From the NCBI GenBank assembly GCA_037389465.1, contig JAZARR010000184.1, positions 1,571,049 through 1,635,048 of the forward strand: a stretch of 64,000 nt of DNA, in the 5' to 3' direction. This document shows, one piece after another, positions 14,365 through 26,389 of the stretch. The position numbers were made by a program, and so were the translations under genes. The number at the start of each line of letters is the position of its first letter. Position 1 is the stretch's first letter. This DNA is from Baylisascaris procyonis. Taxonomy: Eukaryota; Nematoda; Chromadorea; Rhabditida; Ascarididae. The notes below the pieces were generated by a model, which saw only the letters and a list, made by a program, of their open reading frames with translations, did not search any database and was not told the DNA's origin.

Positions 14365-17300
14365 AATGCTTCATTCGCAGTTTCGAATCGACAAAACTTT
14401 TAACTTTTTACGTGGCCCTAATTTTCAACTTATCTGTCAAACTCAGTTTTAACTAATGTATTCAATTTTAGTGAACTTTAATATCCTTTATTTTGCCCGA
14501 TAGCAGATAAAACAAAAACTGCTTTCAGATAGAAATATGCATTTTCAATTCCTTTTCTTATGAAAAATCTATGTCCCATACAAAGAAATAAATAAGTTCA
14601 CAAAAATTTTTTCATAAAAAGTATTGCAACAATATCGAATTTTATCCGTCCAAACGGATGATAAACGGATATATAATCAATTTTTTTTTTACGCGTTTTT
14701 AATTTGTAACCAAAAACCTGAATTATAGAGATAGGTGTCATATACGTATGACTTGAAGCAGAGAAAAGTATAGCATATTGTATGAGAAGGCGCGGAAGCA
14801 GACGGCAAGTGCTGTCACTGAAGGAAAAGGCTTTCTCGTTGATAAATTTGCAACTTCAACAACCTCTCAAGACGCACCTCAAATCGAATATGTAAATTTA
14901 GCCACTCCAATCCATCCACGAAGCACCCTCTACATGACGATGTCATTCGCATAGAATCACGTAAAATGAGTGGCTCTATATGCATCATATAAAATCTTAT
15001 ATTTATGAAATAAAGTCTTATAATCAGCGCCATTAAGCAAAGGTACATTCTGAGTTTTCAAGAACCGGCCACACAATATCTAACGTTATAATTTCCTCAT
15101 GCCAGCCCTCCCTCCCTCATAATTTTCATTTGATATAGTAGTTTTTTTGTCAGGAATATAATAAACGAAAATATATAAGGAGGAATCTATTTCGAGGGAG
15201 TGGAATTTTTGGAGGAGGAAAGAAAATGAAATTCGTCGGATTAGAGAAACTAAAAGTTACCTTTCAAACGTAAATAATCATCACTTCGATCAAAAAATAC
15301 CGTCAACTCTCCAACTCCAAATGGTTAAAACATTGCCATAAAATTTCTTTTTCCGCTTCGTTTCGAAAAAAATTGTTGAGAACGGATCCGCCAAGTGGAT
15401 TGATAATAAATTTTGCGATGGAGAAATATTCAGCAAGCAGTGAATAAACACGTTTAATGTCATTTCACTCTAGGCCAGTATTATTAGGCATTAGAAAGAG
15501 TATTTCTCGTTTGTAAAATCAAGTAAAAAATGAGAAAAAAAGGGAAGAGAAAACTCCTTAGAAACAAACAAACACAAAGAGAGAGAAATGAGGATGAAAA
15601 AAAAAAGATTTTAAAATTAAAGAATGGCACATATAAGAGCGAGGAAGTGTGCTTATGCTTGTGTGTGCATGTTTGCCTGTCTGTCACTATTTCATTTGGG
15701 CAAGCAACGCAGCACTGCTATGGCGAAAGAAAGCCAAAAGAACGATGTCTATGATGGAAAGCACTAAAAAGTGCCTCTAAGGACAGAAAAAAAAATTCTA
15801 AGCGATCTTGTTCTAACGACAGCACCTTGTGGAAAAAGCGTTTTCAATGCTGCACTATGAGCGTATAATTGATGAAATCATCGATAGCAATCGCATGTTT
15901 TAAGCAATGAAATTGCTCAAAGATATACACAAGGATGTGGGGTATGGAATAGAAGTGGAAGAGAAAATTAAGATGATAGTCAATAAAAGTCAAATGATAT
16001 GAAAATCTTTCTAAATTTTTTTCAACGAGCATCGGTGGCGAATAGAAAATGTGAAAATGAAATGATCGCTATTCTGCACATGTTCAATTCAGCTAATTCT
16101 AGCAAATGGCAAGTTGCCATTTCCAATATCGGATTTCATGTCACCATAATGCACATCATAACAACTCTCTGATCTTATCGCTATTAAAGAGGGGAGGGTA
16201 TAATTGATTTAATTCGTGTGATATTAAAGCAGGTGGTCTGTGTTATAGTCTACGTTATCTGCGTGCTAAACCCTTTGCTAAATCGGCTAAATATTGACTA
16301 ATGACGGTAGCGACATTTTAGAAATATTTATGTTTAAATGTACAGCTCAGAAGGGATTAAAGATCACAGACGACCATCAAACATATTTGAAGGGAGAGGT
16401 TTAGAGCGATAAAATGCTTCGTGGATGGATGCTAAGATCATAAAAGGCCAGAAGAAACAGCAGTCGCTGTATGAAGGGCACTGTTGGTGGATGGAAAGAG
16501 AGTGCAGAATCGTAATCCGAATCTATCTCTGACTGTTTTACTATCTCGTAAACGATCGGATTTATTCCCACTATACACTCGAAATAGGAATAATGTATTC
16601 AAATGTGAAACAGACTGAAAGTACAGCTTAAAGCAGTGGCGCTCTCTCCCGACACTGAGGGCTTGAACCATGACTGAAATAATTTGAGAATAGGGAGCAA
16701 TAAAGTGAAGAATGGTCAAAAGGAGGATAGCAAGAGTGGATGAAAAAAATGCGGCATCGTTCCTCTCATCGAAAACAACAGTAGAAGAAAATTCGTTAGT
16801 TTCGATCAAGTCAAACAAGTACACGTTGTTCACGGATCGGAACTAAGCAATCATTAACGCCAACAAGTAAATGTGTAAAATAATACCTCTGAAAATTAAT
16901 TAGCGCTAGTACAAGCTCCCTCCTACCCTCCCTCGCCTAAGCTATTTGTTGTAAGCCACCTACACATTAAATACTTCGCATGTTGGTTTCTTCGACATAT
17001 TCAAGTAATGTACTGCAAATAAAAGGAAAAAGTGGCATTAATGCAAAGCTATGGTCTCCCTCGCTTCATCATCTAGTTAAGGATTGATGCAAATCAATAC
17101 AACCATAGAGAATATTCAGCCGGAAGAGTTCATAATGAAGCAGATTAATTTTCAACAAAAACCATTCTCTCCAATTTTGTGACCGATTTAAAGAGAAGTC
17201 GGATAGAAAAAAATTATCATTAAACGTTGTAAAACGAAAAATTTGCAAATCTTTCATCGTTTCTGAAGTTGATGGTTCACAACGATGGTGCATAAGGGGT

Positions 17301-18812
17301 CACCCAATCGTGTATTTTTTAGCCATCAAATCTTCTAAATTTGACTTCTATGGCTTTCGAATTGAATGCGTCAGATAGAAAAACGTACGCATTTATAAGC
17401 ACAAACACTCTGCTGCCATTATTCGTTCCCCAAGTGCAAATTTATAAAATGACATAAGTATGTGAGGATGGATGAAATGAGGTCAGCTTTGAAATAAATA
17501 AATAAACAAGTAAATAAAAATAAATAAATGAGCGCCGATTGAACAGTCAAAAAAGGATTATAGAGTTAATTGGTTGCCCAACCCTATAAGGCCAATGGCA
17601 GAAGCGTTTTATAGTTGGCTTTCCTACGAAAGCGACCGGCTGCATAAGTTCTGAATTGAAAAATCACTTTTTGACTGGCAACCAGCTGGCAGCAGAGCTA
17701 CTTTGACCCGCGAATTTAAAGGAGCATTTAACTGCCATTAACTTAAACGAAATACGACGAATCGTTATGAAACTGGGACGAATGGGAAAGTGTGATTGAT
17801 GAAGTGGCACGATATGCGTTTTTTACCAGTTAACTTAATAAACTGTCACAAAATAACGAAATGTGCGTAATAATGCAATCATCTTTTCTTTTGTATCCAA
17901 AGTTGAGGACGCAAACGCAACTTTACAGCAATCATCCAAACATGTCTCCTGCGAAATATAAGTTGCTACACCCGAACCTAGATTTCCACCCCAACGATGG
18001 TAAATCTTGATTTCCAGGTAAAAAACTTAAATCGTAAACGTTGATCAATCACAGCCTGAAGGTTGCAAAAGGAATGAAATTATAGTATGGATAATGTCTA
18101 CTAACCCGCATAAGTCTAAATTCAGTGCCCCGAATACACATTAACAAACGGAAGCATAATGTGCATGCAAATGCACTACACTGACAATAATGCAAACATA
18201 GTTCTCTCTTTGAATGACAAATCAGTGAGTGAGAGGGAAAGGGAAGAAGAATGCTAATTCACAATGAGGCCTACATTCAAAATGAAGATATTATGAAGCG
18301 AAAACTTATGATGGTATAAGCATTTGCAGCAACATCGAAGAAAAATGGTTGGATAATTAGTTAGATTGGTTAATACGAGATCCGCGATTTGCTTAAGCCA
18401 TTCGGATGAGTAAGATAACAGCAAAAAAGTGCCCGAAAGATAAGACCAGTCGCCCTAAAAAAATTCTGATTGCAATACATCGACTTCTTCGGTGCTATAA
18501 ACAAACAATTCATAAATGATTTAAAATATGACGCAAAACGATAGAAATGGATTAATGCGATCTTATGACAATAAAATGTTTACTTCTTAAATAAATAAGG
18601 ATCAGAAACATTTACATGTGTGCAATACGAAAATGGAAAAATAAGCAAAGTTAGTAGATAGTAGAAGACGGTAGAATGCATAGAAATTCAGTGACACCAA
18701 ACAAGCAATATTTTAAAAATGAGTGCCTCTGCTGAGCATCAAATCTAATTTAACACTGACGACTCTTCTTATAATGAAGCGATATTTAAAGCGTATACAA
18801 ATTCAGATGAAT

Positions 18813-18894
18813 GATAAGTTGATAAGTATTAAGTTAAGACCGCAAATTTTGATAAGTGATAAGTTGATAAGTAAAACCGCAAATTGATAAGTTT
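18813..18894. repeat. GATAAGT-rich degenerate tandem repeat
   Basis: GATAAGTTGATAAGT occurs at 18813 and 18858. Each copy is followed by an ACCGCAAATT block and another GATAAGT, so this looks like a two-unit tandem of about 40-45 bases with internal GATAAGT repeats. Confidence 0.65.
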
Positions 18895-19019
18895 GTTAGG
18901 GAAAGCATTATTAGTGTTAAGCGAATAGAGTCATGTAAAAAATGCCAATGTCAAGTTTTATTCCATGTAATTCAATCGAATCAACACCTATTGCTGAAAA
19001 TCTTTCAATATGATTTATT

Positions 19020-19361
19020 CCAGAAAATTTGTATCTGCAAAGGTATTTCTAATGAGAAATGGTTAGACTTCGATTCTGGAAACGGTGCGTTAGAGACTGA
19101 GATGCCAGATCTCAACTGCGTATTCAAGAAGCCAATGTGTACGTTTGACAGCTAATGAGATTTTATAGCTTGCAGAAGGAGACGAGACATCTGACGGATG
19201 TTTCTGACAACCATATCAGTACGCTGTTTATCGAACTTGAGTTTGGAATCAATAAGGACTCCTAAGTCTCTAAAATAACCGCGGATGCGAAGTGAAGTAT
19301 TTTCAATATTGTATGTTTGGGTATCTGCACGTGGAGTTAAGAACACATAAATATGATACAA
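19020..19361 (-). pseudogene. Broken non-LTR retrotransposon reverse transcriptase fragment
   Basis: The minus-strand frame 19361-19152 contains YFRDLGVLIDSKLKFDKQ, then RNIRQMSRLLLQAIKSH and a stop. This is the post-catalytic RT region typical of CR1/jockey-like LINEs, where the motif is DLGV-IDSKL-F. In a shifted frame just after it come LLEYAVEIW and TVSRIEV, matching the following (RP-LEYAS-VWSP...IE-VQ) block, with stops. So this is a short, frameshifted remnant. The catalytic YADD box and the rest of the element are not seen. Family assignment is by motif only. Confidence 0.65.
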
Positions 19362-22300
19362 CTGCAGCTGAGATTAAGACCTGTTATTCATCTTTAACAA
19401 TCAGATTTCAGATCAGTTCCATCACAAACCAACTAAGAAGGACACAACGTAATTTTTAAGCTAGAAATCCGATGCGAATAAAAAATAGCGCTCGAAGCTG
19501 ATTTCGATGGATCAAACCTAGGAATACACCGACTCGTCGCAGGGGGATCAAAAGGGCGTATTATTATTGATTAGCCTTCCCGACCATTATTCTTCGCATG
19601 TTCACGCACGAAACGCTCTAATAACAAAGCTTCACGACGGTCTCACTTTTTAAGGCCAATGCCAATGCGGGATCAAAAGCCTCCTTTGAATTCGAAACAA
19701 ATCAAAGGAACAACTTGGTTTATGGGTGAATCCCCAAAAGATGTTGTCACAGAAAACGTTTACTCTTGTTACATCACATGTTATGAAATGAATTGCGTTT
19801 CAAGTTGGAACTTATCACAGGGAAAATCGGACCCGGTCACGTGCAACAGCGTTGAGAACGGATATGGGCCGACTTTCGGAACGAGCTTCCGAATCACAAT
19901 CAAAACATTTACTCTGGAAAATAACTTGAATCGACATAATGGTTTTTAAGATCAAAATATGCATGCAATGAAAGCATCTGCAAAGTTAAATTAGAGAGTG
20001 AAGAAAATTAGCAGTTGCATGTGAGTGCCAGAAGGTGGCATCAGTTAATGGAGGCCAAATATAGGAAAAAAAGATCTGTTCAAATATGACTTCTTTACCC
20101 AAATCAGGTGCATAAATCAGCGAAAAGTGCAAACAACACTTAATGAAGCGAGAAAGAAACGATGATCAATGAATAAATCAGTTCAACAATAAAAACTTTA
20201 AAACCTTCAAGTACGTTCATAAAAACTACGAAGTATTTCATTTAAAAATCTATATCACTCTTTTCACTCAAGAATCACGAGGTCACGATGAACTTAAAAC
20301 TCACATTCCCTGGGGCACGGTTTTTTGCATCAGATAATGTAACATGGAAGCCCAAGTTACAAAATTCGAAGCGTACAGTCCATACTATAAAATGAGCTCC
20401 TGCACCAAATCTCAAGCTGATATATGAACATACAAGTAAACGTGGTTCAACTGGTCAGCACCAGAGGGACATCGCCCATAGCAAGGATTGATTTCAATGA
20501 GCCAAACGACATCATCACCTCACTCTTAATCCGTGAAATTGTTATTCTATGGCTTCTTATCACTATTCGCTGCACTTTCTCAACTTTTTGCAGATTTTTT
20601 CTGCTTGAAGGCCTGTATTACTTCCACCGATATTCAGTCATCCTTAAACAAACTTAGCAATTTTCAATCTGCACATGACCATAGCTTATCACCAAAAGCC
20701 TTGCATGTCACCGAACTTCTAGCCAAATTTGATGGAAATTCTTTCATTAGCATGTCCCGTCAGTTCCACTACAAAAACGAAGTTGATGAACACAGGGTTC
20801 ACTAAAATTTCGCGGAGATCTGTTCAAGTTGAGAATCGAAAGAAGTAAATTGAAGCAAATTGAAGCTAAGAAGCTAAACTGAAACTAAAAAACCAATGCA
20901 ATAACAATACGCAAAGGAAGGGAGAAATGGACAGGGACACAATCTCATATTCAGCTTTCAAAAGCGATATTTGCTGTATTTTGCATCACAGCGCTATGTA
21001 ACTCAACTAAACGTCAACCACAAGCTCCGAAAAGTGACAATCGGAATGACGATTTCCAATGTCACCTGGTCATAACAGGCTCTTTTCTATATGGTTTGAT
21101 TTTCTCGGCTATTTGCTCCGACCACCACAATAAATAAACGATCGACCATAGCTATACACATCTGACTTCGCATGAACTCGGATGAAAGACCAAGGCATAA
21201 GAGTGCAAGCACTATCCAATCTTTGCGTAAACACTATGATTATGGCCTTATTGTCCTCCTTGCTCATCCACTTTCTTCCTCTAGCCTTCATAAAAACAGA
21301 AAAATGTTGACATATTGAAATAGCAACGCGCAAACTGAACACAACTTGAATAAAGATCAAATCATTAACATAAGCTATACACTCAGTTCATTGCAATAAA
21401 GCAACAAATAGAATAGAATCATCGAACCAATAAACGACAAAAAATGAATAAAAATACAAAATCTCTTCCTACTTAGCACCTTTGCCCTCATTACGAATAT
21501 CTAGCACTAATTATAAGTCATAGATGCATCACTATAGCATATAATACAAAAATAGCATTAACAAAGTCAGAAACGAAAACAGTCCGCGAAAATATTATAG
21601 GAATGATGAGAAATAATCACTGAATCTGTGAATCTGCACAATAAGGGCAACGGACACCCGCAGTTGCTAATTTCATTCAATAATAAATAAACGCAGTACT
21701 TTTTATCTGCAAACAACTCTTTCTAAGGCAGGGACCTCATTTTGCGCATTGATCTATCACTGATTTACTTCATAGTTTATGAGTTTTGTTGACTGATATA
21801 AAGAATGTCCGGTCGGTTATAATAAGAGGATTAAGAAAAAACTAATTTTTTAAAAACTAAACACAGCAGACTGTGCAGTACTAGACTAGGAAAACTACCT
21901 ATATATCCACTAAGCAGTTTCTCATCGTGGGCAGATGGAAACGGACTTCAGCAGTTACCCTTCACAATCACCCCCCCCCCCCTCCCCTCAGGCTTAGTTA
22001 AACACTCAAAAAGATACCTTGTGGGGCTTTCGCTCATGCAATCGAATCTTTGTACATGCCCAAAGAAATGAACCGATTTGGTTCGCTCCCGGCCATATGT
22101 AAGGCAAGTGACCTTCACGCTAATCCGCCGCCAGTTTCATTCAAAAATAACCTATGCATCAGTGTTTCAGTCGGAAAATGGTAAATTCAGAACACTTCCC
22201 CACGCGGTACAAACTATACCGACCAAATTTCCCCTAATTGAAACTACCCAAAAGAGAGGCAGTCATAGGCATAAACACAGACATATGCATGCACTGATAT

Positions 22301-25300
22301 GATGCCCAGCAGTGCATTTGTGCGAAAATTTATAACAAACGCATAAAAGGGCTCAAACCCCGTTCTGTGAATAAACTATTTCATCATTCAGCACTGTTTA
22401 ATTAATGCGGTTAAACTATCACTTCATGATTATCAAATCGCATTCATCACTCAAGGTGACCACAAAATTCTTCTAAAATCAATTTAAATAATATTTGATG
22501 GTGGAACAAACAAATCGAAAGAACAATCAGAGCCCTATCCCATCCATCATCCCGAACTCATCCTTCCCATGTTGCAAACCGAGATCCACAAACACTGGAT
22601 TAGGAGTTTGCAGGTGCATTCTTCCTAATAGCCATATGAGAACGCAACTTAACTCAAGTGTAATTGCTTCGGATATACCGAAAATTAAAGAAATGGTTTA
22701 AACTACGTAAACACGCAAATCATCGAATGAAACAAACGCAGCGCATCGTTGCTCTCACCGAACACGATCAGAACACTAGAGTAGACTGCGCCTGCGCTCT
22801 CCTCTTGACGCTTGCGAGGCGTCTAATTGTGGGTTCATTCGCGCCTTGTAGATCAAATAACACTCCCTCTACAGAAACGATTACATAACGAGATCAAGAA
22901 AACGAGAAAAAGTGAGCGTTCTTTGAGATCAAAACTGCTATTGTGATCTACGAATGTTTTATACAATCTTCTATGTTTAACGATAATATTCACTCATCAC
23001 ACAGCACGTTCATTTCTATTTATCAAGTTTAAATTTACAGTTTTGCGCATTAGTGACACCCGTCGAGTTTTCATTTGAAAGTTCGTAAGAGGTTTGATCT
23101 CAGATAATAACATAGAAATTCGGTAATTAGTTTAAGGATCAGATTTGAAACCATACCAAGTGAACATCAAGTGATGGTACTAGGACAAATTTTCACAATG
23201 AAATTCAGTATCCCCATTCAAGGGGAGAGGGAATATTCACGACGATTAGGGGAGAGTTTTGGCGTCGGTCTTATCATATAGCGATTGAGAAGCTACCGAC
23301 TGAACGGTGTTCACTATGATTTCGCTTTAAATAATCATCGGTTTTCTTGCGGTGCATTGACATCACATTAGCTAAACGTTCTCTGCTTTATCCCCACTTA
23401 CACAAAATCCGAAACTTAAACGAGTATCATGCAATGATAACGATATCTTAATGGCAAAGCCTGCTAATCATATCACTATTAGTGTGGAACATCACGTTTG
23501 CTTTTAGAGGTGATGCTTATGCAAATATGGGGGACAGATAATGTAGGTCCCATTCCAGAACAATGCATACGCACAAAAACAATGTGGCACTTTCGCCTCG
23601 ATTTCCTCTGTGAGTGCTCGTTTTATAGTGCAACAGCCATGCAAACAGACTTCGGAAACATTCTGTCAGCACAGGAAACTCTTCAGGTAATACATCAAAT
23701 GCTGTGACGAAACGATCTCTTTTGTAAACTATTCACAAATTAGATCAAACAGATGGCACAACTAGGCCTTTATTCATACATGGAAGGGAGATTTAGGAAG
23801 GCAAGAGGGGAAGGGTAGGAGGAGGAGGGAGTGACAGAGGACGCTCGGGTAGCACTTCACTCAGTGGTCAGTCAAGTATGGGACATAACAGGGAAGCTGT
23901 TAACAACATAAAAACAATAAGGCATAAGAAAGTGGAAAAATCCAGTGAAGCACAACAGTCCACGAGTTTGGTTAGACTTCGAGGTGTAATCAACTACAAA
24001 GCACTATTTCGCTTCAATTACCCGCCCCCTCCCTCTTCACACCACAAATGCAACTCATAAATTCTATGGGCTATCACAGTTCAAGTTACAATCAATACCT
24101 CTTTAACATGCGGAAGCATATCAAGTAAAATGATGAAATGGGCAAAACAGAAAGCATTGTTTCGGTTTTCGTAATGCAAGAATGGTCCCGGGTGAAAATG
24201 AGGCACGGGCACACCCAAGTGAAGCAGGATTAACAACCCGAAAAGCCGCACATATCGCGAAATATACCTCCTGCAATGTCGCATTGCAACTTATAAGTCA
24301 AATGTCTAGCTATTCTGCCCATTCTTTAGAGTTCGACCCTTCCTAAACCTCTTTCAACGGCCCTGAATGATAACATTTGTATTCAATGCCCATGAAAGGT
24401 TTGTCGGAAACGACACCTATCCCATAACCGTTGCTTATAACATAACATTATCGCCAAGATTTAGAATTTCCAAATATCGCTCCATGAACGAAGTTTTTCC
24501 ACGGCCAATACCACTCATCATAATTTTCGGCTATAAATGAGATGAGACAGTGAATCAATTTATTTATGTTTGGTAGCATTCTGATAAATAAGAACAATTC
24601 GTTGAAAATACAACAAATTCAAAGTTGAACCAAGCAATTATCTAACTCATTGTGCACTTTTGCGGAACGATAGTAGTGATATTTAAGTGAAACATAGAAC
24701 ATTATTATCGAGTGGACTCAGCAAAGCAATGAGAATTCAATGACGCAAATATCAATTCAATACATATCTCCAACAACTCACTGTGCACGCTTGCAATTCG
24801 ATTTTCCACTTTTTTGGGTGCAACTCAACAATGAGTTTCAAATTCAAAAATCAGCGCTTGAAAAAGGTGGAAGAAATTATTGGAACTGTTTGCATTTGCC
24901 TGAATATGAATGACGATAAGATTTACAAGGCAAATGACGGACATCAATCAGTTAAAGAAGGGATCAAAGGGGTCGAAGAATTGTGTACCGAAATTTTTAA
25001 AATCAAAAATTACATAATGTATGAATCGTCCTGTAGGGACGCATATGTAACATAGTATGAGGAAAATATATGCAGAAGAACGATACCTTCAAATTTTTAT
25101 CGTTTTTAAAACGATGGATGCGTGACTTTGGAGAATTCAACTTACTTCAATTTTAACCGGTTCAAAGTGAATGAACATAGAGGTATACCTCTCGTAATAT
25201 CCTTGCTATGATGATCGGAAATGCAGAAAATAATTCAACTTAGTAAATTATGTTTTAAGTCCACTCGATATGGAAATAAAGAATGAAGAATAAAAAAGAG

Positions 25301-26254
25301 AATCACAAATATCGATCACAACAGCTCGAAAACAAAGACGCTAAACTTTATAAAATAATGCTACGAAAGGATGCAAAACTCCGATAAGCAAAAAAAAAAA
25401 ACAAAAAAAAACGAAAGAACAAAAAAAAAACAGATAATCATACAAAAATGAAACATTTCGAGCACATATTAAATAATGACTTTTGCGAAGTACTAAAACT
25501 ACTATCACAGAAGCATGCGTTTATCCGTACACACAATTAAAGAACAATGATCAATAATATCCCCATGACCTAGGAGGAGTCATAAAATATCTACATAAAT
25601 ATGAAACTCCGCTTTCAATAATAATTTTTTAATGCTTCCAAGCAAAAGATACTTTTCATTACGATAAAAAATACTTCACAAGTTCGTAATAACAAACATT
25701 ATTGAAGAAATTAATTGATTTCTGATTCCACTTTAAATTAACTGAACAGAATTTATGTGCTGAAATTCTTTGGCTGATGGGAAAAGCGGATCTGAAATAC
25801 CTTTTCATAATTACTTAAAAACAACCACGTAACCATAACTGACCGATGCAATAATGATATTACAATAACTGACCGATCCAATGATTATATTTGTCTGAGG
25901 CAATCGTTCAAAACCACTATGTTCTTTCTGTTCTCATATCTCTCAACATAGAGAACACAACTACTACTCTCAGTTTTAGATAACAAATTCACAGAAAGCT
26001 ATTCATCTATTCACCGATTTTCCTTGCCCATCACCAGCTGCGCAATGAACGAAAACACATCACAATGTCCCTCAGTCAGATAATCCTCTTGATGAACATC
26101 AAACCATTTCCCAAATGCATGTAAAGTAGCAATTCAGGACATTGAAGCCGAAGCCACAACTTTTGACAGGTGCCGGAAACTCAGTGTTCGCTAGAGTTGC
26201 TGAGACGTGCAGGTATCCCGGCGCCTCAGAATACACAAACAGCGAAGCAGTACA
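19362..26254. other. Gene-free stretch just downstream of agef-1 stop codon
   Basis: It should contain the 3' UTR of agef-1, next to 26255, but I could not place a convincing poly(A) signal. An uncharacterised segment with an open plus frame (19659-19949) sits next to the RT fragment. A 74-codon ATG-initiated frame lies at 24831-25055. No exon with recognisable homology. Confidence 0.55.
25834..25893. repeat. Two-copy tandem duplication, about 30 bp unit
   Basis: ATAACTGACCGATGCAAT and ATAACTGACCGATCCAAT occur about 30 bases apart, each followed by ATGATTA-like sequence. Non-coding, 3' of agef-1. Confidence 0.65.
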
Positions 26255-26389
26255 TTATGCATCGTCCGAATAATTGATACAAATGCACTTATGAAGCACT
26301 CGCCTTAACGCAATTCGCAAATCTTCACGCATTTCACATTCCACTAGACGGCACAGCGTTAGTGCAAATGGCCGACCGACGTCCATTAA
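26255..26389 (-). CDS. agef-1: agef-1 exon 34 (C-terminus and stop)
   Basis: Residues 1625-1668, then TAA at 26257-26255. [20 protein letters not shown] aligns with LCEIMQFDLIPELRAVLRKF. The extension after that block in human BIG1 is absent; the protein ends SDDA. Acceptor TTTTAG. Confidence 0.92.
   Translation of the reverse strand, partial: LMDVGRPFALTLCRLVECEMREDLRIALRRVLHKCICINYSDDA

Larger units (their letters stand above)
1..19019. other. Gene-free stretch downstream of agef-1 (distal part)
   Basis: I see no coding exon with recognisable homology on either strand. Open frames here are short (145 aa at most), mostly overlap each other on both strands, and show no domain or consistent splice frame. 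What can be named: a TTCAAA-like low-complexity tract (421-535), A-rich and C-rich homopolymers, small duplications near 10.1 and 18.8 kb, and a CTGT-rich dispersed repeat near 2.0 kb. It could be intergenic or a long intron of a gene outside the window. Confidence 0.6.

Noticed and set aside
16438..16833. 131-aa minus-strand ORF
   Set aside because: No domain, no homologous pattern, no consistent splice neighbours.
20533..20805. 90-aa frame beginning like a signal peptide (KLLFYGFLSLFAALSQLFA)
   Set aside because: It begins at GTG rather than ATG, no acceptor or conserved mature part is evident, and the hydrophobic start is typical of AT-rich random frames.
21109..21360. Minus-strand frame containing HAKSDVYSYG, like the protein-kinase KSDVYSYG motif
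   Set aside because: No APE motif before it, no kinase sequence after it, and no neighbouring exon supports a kinase. Most likely chance.
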